This document shows positions 44,462 to 52,889 of a stretch of 64,000 nt of DNA, piece after piece. Position numbers and translations under genes: made by a program. The stretch spans positions 3,231,501 to 3,295,500 of the forward strand of contig NZ_CP152407.1 of NCBI RefSeq assembly GCF_038958875.1, given 5' to 3'. The DNA is from Acidovorax sp. FHTAMBA. GTDB lineage: Bacteria > Pseudomonadota > Gammaproteobacteria > Burkholderiales > Burkholderiaceae_C. A model generated the notes under the pieces. It did not search any database, had not been told where the DNA came from, and saw only the letters and a list, made by a program, of their open reading frames with translations. Position 1 is the stretch's first letter; each line of letters begins with the position of its first letter.

Positions 44462-45829
44462 ATGTCAGAGCTGTCGACCATTTCGCGCCATGCCATCACG
44501 GTGCTGGCGGGGCAGCTGGCGGTAATGGCGTTTGGCGTGACGGACACCATCGTCGCCGGGCGCCACGGAGAGGCCTCGCTTGCCGCTTTGTCGGTGGGCA
44601 GCGCGATTTTCATCAGCGTGTATGTGGCGCTGATTGGCGTTTTGCAGGCGCTGCTGCCCGTGTGGGCCGAGCTGCGCGGTGCCCGGCAGACCGATGGCGT
44701 GGGACGGTCGCTGCGGCAGTCGCTGTATCTGTGCGCAGCAGCCTCGCTGGTGGGCATGGCCATCCTGTTGTCCCCGGGGCCCCTGTTGCGCTGGACCGAG
44801 GTACCGCCAGCCCTGCGCACCGAGGTGGAAAATTACCTCGCCGTGCTCGCCCTGGCGCTGCCACCGGCCCTGCTCTTTCGCATCTACAGCACCCTGAACC
44901 AGGCGCTGGGCAGGCCCCAGCTCGTCACCTGGCTGCAGGTGGGCTCACTGTTCATCAAGCTGCCGCTCTCGGTCTGGTTCACCTTTGGTGGCGCAGGCCT
45001 GCCCGCGCAGGGCGTGGTCGGCTGCGCCTGGGCGACCCTCGTGGTCAACTGCAGCATGCTTGCGCTGGCCTTCTGGCTGCTGCGCACGCAAGACATCTAT
45101 GAGCCCCTGCGCATATGGCGCCGCATGGAGCCCCCGCACTGGCCCACGATTGCGGGATTTGCCCGCCTGGGCATTCCGGCCGGGCTGGCGGTGATGGTGG
45201 AAGTGACCTCGTTCACGCTGATGGCGCTGTTCATCGCGCGCCAGGGCACCACCTCGGCGGCGGCCCACCAGATCGCCGCCAACGTGGCGGCGGTGCTGTA
45301 CATGGTGCCGCTGTCACTGGCCATTGCCACCAGCGCCCGCGTCAGCTACTGGCTGGGTGCGGGCAATCCGGCACAGGCCCGCAGGGTGGTTTTTATAGGT
45401 TTCAGGCTCGCAGCGCTTATGGGTATTGCGCTGGCAGCTATTTTATTAATAGCAAAAAATCACATCGGCAGCATCTACTCTGCCAACCCCGCGGTGGTGG
45501 CCCTGACGGGCGGGGTCCTGGTGTGGGTGGCGGCCTATCACGCAGCCGATGCACTGCAGACGCTGTGTGTATTTGTGCTGCGCTGCTACCGCATCACCGT
45601 GGCGCCACTGGTGGTGTACTGTGTGCTGCTGTGGGGTGCGGGCCTGGGGGGCGGCTACCTGCTGGCCTACGAAGGACTGGGCCCCTGGGCCGCAGCACCA
45701 TCGCCCACCCCCTTCTGGGCAGCAAGCGCTGCGGCGCTGTGGGTCACGGCAGCGCTGTTCCTGGCGATGCTGTGGCGTGCCATCAGCCCGGCAGGGCAAA
45801 GCCACGCAAACGGTTGGCCGGGAAGGTGA
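44462..45829 (+). CDS. MATE-family efflux transporter
   Basis: 455 aa, about twelve helices, NorM/DinF-like cation-coupled exporter. N-terminal HAITVLAGQLAVMAFGVTDTIVAGRHGEASLAALSVG is the typical MATE helix 1-2 region. Residues about 310-332 (VFIGFRLAALMGIALAAILLIAKN) are encoded by a diverged palindromic repeat (copy 8) yet still form a plausible membrane helix. The 3' end overlaps the convergent phoR gene by 47 bp. Confidence 0.9.
   Translation: MSELSTISRHAITVLAGQLAVMAFGVTDTIVAGRHGEASLAALSVGSAIFISVYVALIGVLQALLPVWAELRGARQTDGVGRSLRQSLYLCAAASLVGMAILLSPGPLLRWTEVPPALRTEVENYLAVLALALPPALLFRIYSTLNQALGRPQLVTWLQVGSLFIKLPLSVWFTFGGAGLPAQGVVGCAWATLVVNCSMLALAFWLLRTQDIYEPLRIWRRMEPPHWPTIAGFARLGIPAGLAVMVEVTSFTLMALFIARQGTTSAAAHQIAANVAAVLYMVPLSLAIATSARVSYWLGAGNPAQARRVVFIGFRLAALMGIALAAILLIAKNHIGSIYSANPAVVALTGGVLVWVAAYHAADALQTLCVFVLRCYRITVAPLVVYCVLLWGAGLGGGYLLAYEGLGPWAAAPSPTPFWAASAAALWVTAALFLAMLWRAISPAGQSHANGWPGR
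45389..45461. repeat. Palindromic repeat, copy 8, inside the MATE gene
   Basis: GCGCTT and TTGCGC (an altered right arm) at 45413-45431, then CTGGCAGCTATTTTATTAAT and AGCAAAAAATC, the usual tail. Read in frame and hydrophobic. Confidence 0.75.
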
Positions 45830-47129
45830 CCGAGAACACCGAGCCCTTGCCCAAGGTGCTGGTGATGTCCAGCGTGGCACCGTGGCGCTGCACCACATGC
45901 TTGACGATGGCAAGCCCGAGGCCCGTGCCCCCGGTCTCGCGCGAACGGCTGCGGTCGACCCGGTAGAAGCGCTCTGTCAACCGTGGCAGGTGTTCGGGCG
46001 CAATGCCCGGCCCCGTGTCCTGCACGGAAAAGACCGCGCTGCCATCTTCCTTGCGGGTCCACGCCACCGTGATCATCCCGCCCGCAGGGGTGTAGCGCAC
46101 GGCGTTGTTGATGAGGTTCGACAGGGCGCTCTGCAATTCGGCGGGCACACCAGCAATGTCCCCCTCGGCATGCAAGGCGTCCGTCGACGGGAACACCATG
46201 GCATGGGGGCGCTGCTGGGTCTGGGTCACCAGCGCGGACAACGCGCGGCCCTCCTCCTCGCAGCGCTGCAGCAGCGCCTGCACTGGCGTCCACTCGGCCA
46301 TGCCGGGCGGCGGGCTGCCCTCCAGGCGCGACAGCGTCAACAGGTCCTGCACCACACTTTGCATGCGCAGCGCCTGCTGGGCCATCATGCCCAGGTAGCG
46401 GGAACGTTCGTCGGCACTCAGGGGCAGGGTTTGCAGCGTTTCCACAAAACCGGTCAGCACCGTCAGGGGCGTGCGGATCTCGTGGGACACATTGGCCACA
46501 AAATCGCGCCGCATGGCCTCGGCCTGCTCCAGTGCCGTGACATCGCGTGACAGCAGCAAGGTGCGCCCATCGCCATAAGGGTGCAGGTGGACCGAGATGC
46601 GCACCGGTCGCGACGGCGTGCTGAAGCGCCCCTCCAGCACCACGTCGTGGGAGAAGTCCTGGGCGGCATAGTAGGCCGTGAACTCGGGGTCGCGCACCAG
46701 GTTGCCAATCGACTGCATCACATCGCGCTGCGCATCAAACCCGAACTGGCTCGCGGCGATCTGGTTGCACCATTCGATGCGGCCCTGCCCATCGAGCAGC
46801 ACCACGCCATTGGGCGTGGCCTGCAGCGCGGCCAGGATTTCCTGCAGGCGGTCCTGGCTGTCGCGAATCTGTGCTTCCTGCCTGCGCAGCAGGCGCCGTG
46901 CGCGGTCTGCCGCCTCGCCCCAGATGCCACGCATGGCCGGGACTTCAGTCAGGTCGCCCGTGCGCAGCCAGCGCAGCACACGTGCGCCGCGCAGCAGATC
47001 CCAGACAAACCACGCCCACGCCGCCAGGGCGGCGCCCAGAGCCGCGCCCCAGGGACCACCCTGCCACCACCAACCCAGCCCTCCACCGGCTATCTGCCAG
47101 AGCAGGAAATACGAAATACGCCACAGCAT
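45783..47129 (-). CDS. phoR: Phosphate regulon sensor histidine kinase PhoR
   Basis: 448 aa. Two N-terminal helices (about 1-50), a PAS domain (about 100-200), HisKA with FVANVSHEIRTPLTVLTGF, and a HATPase domain (LINNAVRYTP, FSVQDTGPGIAPEH, TGLGLAIVKHVV). It phosphorylates PhoB when phosphate is low and is inhibited through PhoU and the Pst transporter. Last gene of the pst-pho run. Confidence 0.95.
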   Translation of the reverse strand: MLWRISYFLLWQIAGGGLGWWWQGGPWGAALGAALAAWAWFVWDLLRGARVLRWLRTGDLTEVPAMRGIWGEAADRARRLLRRQEAQIRDSQDRLQEILAALQATPNGVVLLDGQGRIEWCNQIAASQFGFDAQRDVMQSIGNLVRDPEFTAYYAAQDFSHDVVLEGRFSTPSRPVRISVHLHPYGDGRTLLLSRDVTALEQAEAMRRDFVANVSHEIRTPLTVLTGFVETLQTLPLSADERSRYLGMMAQQALRMQSVVQDLLTLSRLEGSPPPGMAEWTPVQALLQRCEEEGRALSALVTQTQQRPHAMVFPSTDALHAEGDIAGVPAELQSALSNLINNAVRYTPAGGMITVAWTRKEDGSAVFSVQDTGPGIAPEHLPRLTERFYRVDRSRSRETGGTGLGLAIVKHVVQRHGATLDITSTLGKGSVFSVTFPANRLRGFALPG

Positions 47130-47158
47130 GCCGTCAGCAACGCCTTCTCATAAAAGCA

Positions 47159-47180
47159 GGGGCGCACCCTTGTGCGCCCC
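47159..47180 (-). terminator. Hairpin between phoB and phoR
   Basis: Perfect 9-bp stem GGGGCGCAC / GTGCGCCCC with a 4-nt loop, followed on the minus strand by TGCTTTTATG. It lies in the 113-nt phoB-phoR gap. The weak T tract suggests partial termination or mRNA-end protection, which would lower phoR relative to phoB. Confidence 0.5.
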
Positions 47181-47242
47181 ATCCAGGACATCCGGCCCGC
47201 GCCCTCAAAACAGATTTACCCCGTTGCCAGAACCCTGCACGC

Positions 47243-47950
47243 TCAGGCCTGCAACTGAACCTGGGGCTGGGCGGTAAGCCGGTAGCCTGCGCCCCGCACG
47301 GTTTCCACCATCACAGAGGCGCTGCCCAGGGCCTCACGCAGCCGCTTGACGTGCACGTCCACGGTGCGCTCCTCGATGAACACGTGGTCACCCCAGACCT
47401 TGTCGAGCAGCTGGGAACGGCTGTGCACACGCTCGGCATGCTTCATGAGGAAGTGCAGCAGCTTGAACTCGGTGGGGCCCACCTTGAGCGGCTGCCCCTG
47501 GAACGTCACGCGGTAGGTGCCGGCATCAAGCACCAGCTCGCCAATGGTGACGCTGTCGCTGACCTGCTCGGGCGCCCGGCGGCGCAGCACGGCGCGGATG
47601 CGGGCCAGCAGCTCCTGCGTGGAGAAAGGCTTGGTGATGTAGTCGTCCGCGCCCGCATCCAGCCCGGCGATCTTGTCAGGCTCGTCGCCCCGCGCCGTGA
47701 GCATCAGGATCGGGATCGGCTTGGTACGGCTGTCAGCACGCCACTTGCGCGCCAGCGACAGGCCGCTTTGCCCCGGCAGCATCCAGTCGAGCAGGATGAC
47801 ATCCGGCAGCACGGCATCGAGCTCGCGCTGGGCAGAGTCACCGTCTTCCGCCCAGAACGGCTGGAATCCGTTGTGCCGGAGATTGACCGCAATCAGCTCG
47901 GCAATGGCAGGTTCATCCTCGACGATGAGGACGCGTGGGAGTTTTCTCAT
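47243..47950 (-). CDS. phoB: Phosphate regulon response regulator PhoB
   Basis: 235 aa OmpR-type regulator. Receiver domain with acidic pair at 11-12, phosphoacceptor Asp55 (VILLDWMLPG) and Lys in ITKPF; a C-terminal winged helix (RVHSRSQLLDKVWGDHVFIEERTVDVHVKRLREAL) binds PHO boxes. Candidate targets in this window are the PHO boxes at 52679, 52748, 57637 and 60511. Confidence 0.97.
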   Translation of the reverse strand: MRKLPRVLIVEDEPAIAELIAVNLRHNGFQPFWAEDGDSAQRELDAVLPDVILLDWMLPGQSGLSLARKWRADSRTKPIPILMLTARGDEPDKIAGLDAGADDYITKPFSTQELLARIRAVLRRRAPEQVSDSVTIGELVLDAGTYRVTFQGQPLKVGPTEFKLLHFLMKHAERVHSRSQLLDKVWGDHVFIEERTVDVHVKRLREALGSASVMVETVRGAGYRLTAQPQVQLQA

Positions 47951-47970
47951 AACGGTGCCAACGCCCTTTC

Positions 47971-48672
47971 TTACAAGACGGCCGACTCGATCTCGTCGAG
48001 GGCAGTGTGGCGCACATCCTTGCCCTTGACCAGATAGATGATCAGCTCGGCCACGTTCTTGGAATGGTCTCCGATGCGCTCGATGGCCTTGGCCAGGAAC
48101 AGCAGGTCCAGGCTGGGCGAGATGGTGCGCGGGTCTTCCATCATGTAGGTGATGAGCTTGCGCACGAAGCCGTCGAACTCCTTGTCGATGAGGTCATCCT
48201 CTTTCAGGATGGCCACCGCCGCCTTGACGTCCAGGCGCGCAAACGCATCCAGCGTCTTGCGCAGCTGGCCAGAGGCCAGATCGGCTGCCGTGCGCAGGTC
48301 GCTCGAGGGCAGCGAGCGCGGTGCCCCGCCTTCTATGATGGAGCGCACCATGCGGGCCATCTTGTTGGCCTCATCACCCATGCGCTCCAGATTGGCCGTG
48401 GCCTTGGAGAAGGCCAGCAGCAGGCGCAGGTCGCGCGCTGTGGGCTGGCGGCGGGCGATGATGGAAGACAGCTCCTGGTCGATCTCGATTTCCATCGCAT
48501 TGATGCGGGTTTCCATCGAAGCGACGGTTTCCACCGCCTCCAGGCTGAACTGCGACAGCGCATAAACCGCCTGGCGGATCTGCGACTCCACGAGGCCGCC
48601 CATCTCCATGACACGGGCGGAGACACTGTTGAGTTCGCTGTCGAACTGGGAGGAAAGGTGTTTGTCTGGCAT
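47971..48672 (-). CDS. phoU: Phosphate signalling protein PhoU
   Basis: 233 aa, two homologous three-helix bundles (PhoU domains) with the metal-binding motifs E-x3-D-x3-N near ERMGDEANKMAR and ERIGDHSKNVAE. Links Pst transport state to PhoR and keeps the kinase off in high phosphate. ATG 48672 fits the family start; the open frame to 48717 enters a palindromic repeat. It is 20 nt before phoB. Confidence 0.96.
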   Translation of the reverse strand: MPDKHLSSQFDSELNSVSARVMEMGGLVESQIRQAVYALSQFSLEAVETVASMETRINAMEIEIDQELSSIIARRQPTARDLRLLLAFSKATANLERMGDEANKMARMVRSIIEGGAPRSLPSSDLRTAADLASGQLRKTLDAFARLDVKAAVAILKEDDLIDKEFDGFVRKLITYMMEDPRTISPSLDLLFLAKAIERIGDHSKNVAELIIYLVKGKDVRHTALDEIESAVL

Positions 48673-48694
48673 TGGGTGTACAACCTCACGGTTA

Positions 48695-48760
48695 TGAATC
48701 AAATATGGCTCCAGCACTTATCCATCAAGCGCCAGTAGCTATAAATATAGTAGCAAACAT
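48695..48760. repeat. Palindromic repeat, copy 9
   Basis: GCACTT, ATCCATC, AAGCGC at 48714-48732 (one change in the left arm), then CAGTAGCTATAAATATAGTAGCA. It fills the pstB-phoU gap and may process or attenuate the pst-pho transcript. Confidence 0.85.
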
Positions 48761-48763
48761 CCA

Positions 48764-49546
48764 TCAGCCGAAACGGCCTGTGATGTAGTCCTCGGTTTCC
48801 TTGCGCTCGGGCTTGAAGAAGATCTGCTCGGTGGCGCCGAACTCGATCATTTCGCCCAGGTACATGTAGGCCGTGTAGTCACTGCAGCGCGCGGCCTGCT
48901 GCATGTTGTGCGTCACGATGGCGATGGTGTAATCGTGCTTGAGCTCGTCGATCAGCTCTTCGATCTTGGCAGTGGACAGCGGGTCCAGCGCCGAGGTGGG
49001 CTCGTCCAGCAGCAGCACCGAAGGCTTGACGGCCACGCTGCGCGCGATGCACAGGCGCTGCTGCTGGCCGCCCGACAGCGACAGGCCACTCTGGTGCAGC
49101 TTGTCCTTCACTTCATTCCACAAGGCGGCCTTGGACAGCGCCCACTCCACGCGGTCGTCCATTTCGCTTTTGCTCAGGCTCTCGTAGAGCTTCACGCCGA
49201 AGGCAATGTTGTCGTAGATGGACATGGGAAACGGCGTGGGCTTCTGGAACACCATGCCGATGCGCGCGCGCAGCAGGTTGATGTCCTGCTTGGGGTCCAG
49301 AATGTCCTGGCCGTAGAAGTTGATGGTGCCTTCTGCACGCTGGCCGGGGTACAGGCTGTACATGCGGTTGAGCGTGCGCAGCAGCGTGGACTTGCCGCAG
49401 CCCGAGGGCCCGATGAAAGCGGTGACCTTGTGCTCGGCAATGTTGAGGCTCACGTTGCGCAGGCCCTGAAACTTGCCGTAGAAAAAGCTCAGGTTGCGCA
49501 GTTCCAGCGCGTTCTTGCTGGGGGTGAGGGTAGCGGTGGCGTTCAT
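48764..49546 (-). CDS. pstB: Phosphate ABC transporter ATP-binding protein PstB
   Basis: 260 aa. Walker A GPSGCGKST, signature LSGGQQQRLCIARS, Walker B VLLLDEPTSALDP and H-loop VTHNM. The segment FQKPTPFPMSIYDN is specific to PstB. Powers phosphate import with PstA and PstC. ATG 49546 is preferred over a TTG two codons earlier. Confidence 0.97.
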   Translation of the reverse strand: MNATATLTPSKNALELRNLSFFYGKFQGLRNVSLNIAEHKVTAFIGPSGCGKSTLLRTLNRMYSLYPGQRAEGTINFYGQDILDPKQDINLLRARIGMVFQKPTPFPMSIYDNIAFGVKLYESLSKSEMDDRVEWALSKAALWNEVKDKLHQSGLSLSGGQQQRLCIARSVAVKPSVLLLDEPTSALDPLSTAKIEELIDELKHDYTIAIVTHNMQQAARCSDYTAYMYLGEMIEFGATEQIFFKPERKETEDYITGRFG

Positions 49547-49602
49547 TGTCAATTCCTGAAAATGGAGGCTGTCTGGGTGTGTCTGCTGGGTGGGCCGCCC
49601 AC

Positions 49603-50457
49603 TCAGGCGCGGCTCTTTTCGCGCAGGAACACCCGCGCAACGATGTTGAGCACCAGCACCGACAACGTGATGAGCAACGCCCCGCCCCAGGCCAGGCGCA
49701 CCCAGTTTTCGTAGGGGCTCAGCGCAAACTGGAAGATCACCACCGGCAGGTTGGCCATGGGGGCGTTCATGTTGGTGCTGAAGAACTGGTTGTTGAGCGC
49801 CGTGAACAACAGCGGCGCCGTCTCGCCACTGATGCGGGCCACGGCCAGCAGCAGGCCGGTCATCACGCCACTGCGCGCAGCCCGCAGCGTGACCATGGTG
49901 GACACCTTCCAGCGCGGCGCGCCCAGGGCAAAGGCCGCTTCACGCAGGCTGCCGGGCACCAAGCGCAGCATGTTCTCGGTGGTACGCACCACCACCGGCA
50001 CGGCAATCAGCGACAGGGCCAGGCTACCGGCCCAGCCCGAAAAATTGCCCACCGTAGCCACCGCAATGGCATAGACAAACAGGCCCAGCACGATGGAAGG
50101 CGCTGACAGCATGATGTCGGTCACGAAGCGGGTGAGCTCGGCCGTCTTGCTCTGGTCACCGTATTCCGCCAGGTACACGCCGGCCAGCACACCGATCGGT
50201 GTGGACACCAGCACGGTAAAGCCCACCATCATCAGGCTGCCCACAATGGCGTTGGCCAGGCCGCCGCCTTCGGAGCCTGGTGCGGGCGTGGACTGGGTGA
50301 ACATGTTCCAGTCCAGAGCGGCAAAGCCGTTGGACAGCAAAACGCTCAGGATCCAGAGCAGCACGAACAGGCCCAGCACCATCGCCCCCAGGGAGAGGGT
50401 GAGGCCAATGGCGTTGGAGCGCTGGCGTTTTTTGTAGAGTTCTTGGTTGAATTCCAT
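49603..50457 (-). CDS. pstA: Phosphate ABC transporter permease PstA
   Basis: 284 aa, six predicted helices with the EAA loop region (GSLREAAFALGAPRWKVSTMVTLRAARSGVMTG) that docks on PstB. Between pstC and pstB with short gaps of 41 and 56 nt. Confidence 0.96.
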   Translation of the reverse strand: MEFNQELYKKRQRSNAIGLTLSLGAMVLGLFVLLWILSVLLSNGFAALDWNMFTQSTPAPGSEGGGLANAIVGSLMMVGFTVLVSTPIGVLAGVYLAEYGDQSKTAELTRFVTDIMLSAPSIVLGLFVYAIAVATVGNFSGWAGSLALSLIAVPVVVRTTENMLRLVPGSLREAAFALGAPRWKVSTMVTLRAARSGVMTGLLLAVARISGETAPLLFTALNNQFFSTNMNAPMANLPVVIFQFALSPYENWVRLAWGGALLITLSVLVLNIVARVFLREKSRA

Positions 50458-50498
50458 GGAGCTGGTCTCAAAAGAGGTTCATGGTCGGCCGCGCGGGC

Positions 50499-51506
50499 TT
50501 ACAGGCCCTTGGCCTTTTCGGCGCGCAGCATCAAGATCTTGGCCGCTGACAGCACCACGAAAGTGATCACGAACAGCAGGAAGCCCAGCGCGAACAGCGT
50601 GGAGAGGTGAAAGTCGGCGGCTTCGCCAAACTCGTTGGCCAGCGTCGAGGCGATCGAGGTTCCGGGCGAGAAGAGCGATGTCGGCATGCGGTTGGCGTTG
50701 CCGATCACAAAGGTCACAGCCATGGTCTCGCCCAAAGCGCGGCCCAGGCCCAGCATGATTCCGCCGATCACGCCTTTTTGCGTGTAGGGCAGCACCACGC
50801 GGCGCACCACCTCCCAGGTCGTGCAGCCCAGCCCGTAGGCCGACTCGCGCAGGATGGGCGGGACGATTTCAAACACGTCCCGCATCACAGCCGCCACAAA
50901 CGGCAGCACCATGAATGCGAGCACCACGCCCGCCGCGAGGATGCCGAACCCGTTCGTGCTGCCGCCAAACATAAAACCCACCAGCGGCATCGAGCCCAGC
51001 AGCTTCTGCACAGGCATCTGGAAATAGTCGGCAAACAGCGGCGCGAACACAAAAAGGCCAAACATGCCGTAGATGATCGAAGGGACGGCCGCCAGCAGCT
51101 CCACCGCCGTACCCAGGGGCCGACGCAACCAGACCGGGCAGGTTTCTGTCAGAAACAGGGCAATGCCAAATGCCAGCGGCACCGCAATCAGCAGCGCAAT
51201 GCCGGCACTGGCCAAGGTGCCGACGATGGCAATCGCGGCACCGAATTCTTCATTGAGGATGTCCCATTCAACGCGCCAGATGAACTGGACACCGAACTTG
51301 TGGAAGGTCGGCCAGGCGTAGATGAACAGCGAGACGATGATTCCCAGAAGCGCCGCAAGGACCAGCAGCGAGAGACTTTGGGTGAGCCGATGAAAAAAGA
51401 TGTCCTGCAGGCGCTGCCGCCTTGCAATCGATACCATCGACTCGGTAGGGGCGTCTGTCTTCTTGACGGACCCGGTTTGCGAACTCATGGTGGTTCCCAC
51501 GCTCAT
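50499..51506 (-). CDS. pstC: Phosphate ABC transporter permease PstC
   Basis: 335 aa, six main helices and an EAA loop (LRESAYGLGCTTWEVVRRVVLPYTQKGVIGG). Several in-frame starts exist (GTG 51539; ATG 51518, 51506, 51488). I choose 51506 because GGGAG lies 6 nt upstream. The N-terminal 25 residues are variable in the family, so the choice does not affect function. Confidence 0.94.
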   Translation of the reverse strand: MSVGTTMSSQTGSVKKTDAPTESMVSIARRQRLQDIFFHRLTQSLSLLVLAALLGIIVSLFIYAWPTFHKFGVQFIWRVEWDILNEEFGAAIAIVGTLASAGIALLIAVPLAFGIALFLTETCPVWLRRPLGTAVELLAAVPSIIYGMFGLFVFAPLFADYFQMPVQKLLGSMPLVGFMFGGSTNGFGILAAGVVLAFMVLPFVAAVMRDVFEIVPPILRESAYGLGCTTWEVVRRVVLPYTQKGVIGGIMLGLGRALGETMAVTFVIGNANRMPTSLFSPGTSIASTLANEFGEAADFHLSTLFALGFLLFVITFVVLSAAKILMLRAEKAKGL

Positions 51507-51548
51507 GTTGACTCCCATCTGGCTTCTGGAGACCCCCACAAACCAGCA

Positions 51549-51577
51549 CCCATCGGCCAGACCAGCCGGCCGATGGG
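51549..51577 (-). terminator. Hairpin in the pstS-pstC gap
   Basis: Perfect 10-bp stem CCCATCGGCC / GGCCGATGGG with a 9-nt loop, no long T run. Such intercistronic hairpins after binding-protein genes commonly stabilise the upstream message, giving more PstS than permease. Confidence 0.55.
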
Positions 51578-51598
51578 GGGTATTCTGGGGCAGACTGC

Positions 51599-52624
51599 TT
51601 ACTTCTTGATCTGCGACCAGACTTTGGAGCGGATCTCGGCGGTCAGGGTGTCAGGCAGCGGCACATAGTCGAGCTCGGCGGCCATGGCCTTGCCGTTCTT
51701 GAATGCCCAGTCAAAGAACTTCAGCACTTCGGCCGACTGGGCCTTGTCCGCAGGGTCCTTGTACATGAGGATGAACGAAGCCGTGCTCACAGGCCAGCTC
51801 TCTGCGCCCTTGGCATTGACCATCGAGATGCCCATGCCGGGAACGCTGAACCAGTCGGCACCCGCTGCTGCTGCCGCGAAAGACTTGTCGTCAGGGCTGA
51901 CATACTTGCCGTCTGCGTTTTGCAGCTGCAGGAAGTTCATGTTGTTCTTCTTGACGTAGGCGTACTCGACATACCCGATGGCGCCCTTCACCCGCGTCAC
52001 GTTGGCGGCCACACCTTCGTTACCCTTACCACCCACCGAGGAGGCGGCAGGCCACTTCACGGCAGCACCCTTGCCCACGGTGTCCGCCCATTCCTTGCTC
52101 ACGGCGGACAGATAGTCCGTCCAGTTGAAGGTGGTGCCCGAGCCGTCGGCGCGGTGCACCACGGTGATGTTCTGGTCGGGCAGTGTCTTGCCGGGGTTCA
52201 AAGCCGCGAGCTTGGGATCATTCCATTTGCTGATCTTCCCCATGAACATTTCGGCCAGCACAGGGCCGGTTACACGCAGTTCGCCGGGCTTGAAACCGTC
52301 GACGTTGATCACAGGCACCGTACCGCCGATGATGGCGGGAAACTGCACCATGCCATCCTTGTCCAGATCTGCACCGGACACGGGAGCATCGGTGGCGCCG
52401 AAGGCCACAGTCTTGGCACGGATCTGGCGAATGCCGCCGGAAGAGCCGATGGACTGGTAATTCAGGCCGGTGCCGGTTTCCTTCTTGTACGCTTCCGCCC
52501 ACTTGGCATACATCGGGAAGGGGAAGGTGGCGCCAGCGCCCGTGATGTCTGCCGCAAAGGCAGCGCTACCGACCGCCATCGTGGCCAGCGTTACAGCGAC
52601 GGTTTTGAGAAATGTGCGTTTCAT
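51599..52624 (-). CDS. pstS: Phosphate ABC transporter substrate-binding protein PstS
   Basis: 341 aa periplasmic phosphate-binding protein. Signal peptide with cleavage after AAFA (residue 24), mature start ADITGAGATFPFPMYAKWAEAY. Phosphate-contact segments include GSSGGIRQI and HRADGSGTTFNWTDYL. ATG 52624 gives the signal peptide. First gene of pstSCAB-phoU-phoB-phoR, behind a PHO box. Confidence 0.97.
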   Translation of the reverse strand: MKRTFLKTVAVTLATMAVGSAAFAADITGAGATFPFPMYAKWAEAYKKETGTGLNYQSIGSSGGIRQIRAKTVAFGATDAPVSGADLDKDGMVQFPAIIGGTVPVINVDGFKPGELRVTGPVLAEMFMGKISKWNDPKLAALNPGKTLPDQNITVVHRADGSGTTFNWTDYLSAVSKEWADTVGKGAAVKWPAASSVGGKGNEGVAANVTRVKGAIGYVEYAYVKKNNMNFLQLQNADGKYVSPDDKSFAAAAAGADWFSVPGMGISMVNAKGAESWPVSTASFILMYKDPADKAQSAEVLKFFDWAFKNGKAMAAELDYVPLPDTLTAEIRSKVWSQIKK

Positions 52625-52678
52625 TCGATACCTTTCGGCTAGGGTTAACAGGAACAGGGGGAACTGTAGAGACCCAAA

Positions 52679-52696
52679 ATGACAATTCAGTGACAA
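52679..52696 (-). promoter_or_regulatory. PHO box of pstS
   Basis: On the minus strand, 7-bp units TTGTCAC and TTGTCAT are separated by 4 nt, matching the CTGTCAT-N4-CTGTCAT consensus. Ten nt downstream is TACAGT (52663-52668), a -10-like hexamer. The box is 55 nt upstream of the pstS ATG. Confidence 0.9.
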
Positions 52697-52747
52697 CCAC
52701 ATTTCTGGGCAACCGCAACAAAACTGGCGTCTTGTACCCCGGTGACA

Positions 52748-52765
52748 CCGTCACTGCGCTGTCAT
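52748..52765 (+). promoter_or_regulatory. PHO box of ppx
   Basis: On the plus strand, units CCGTCAC and CTGTCAT are separated by 4 nt. Ten nt downstream lies GAAACT (52776-52781), a poor -10. The box faces ppx, whose ATG is 125 nt on. The two PHO boxes in this 265-nt gap are divergent. Confidence 0.72.
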
Positions 52766-52889
52766 GAAAGCTTTGGAAACTCGCAGGATTTCAGGAAGTT
52801 GGTGGCCTGCACGCGGTGCAGCCGTGTGCGCCGGGGCGCAGCACCCTCGGCCGCGTTACCATGCCCCACAAGCTATCACCCCCTGACAC

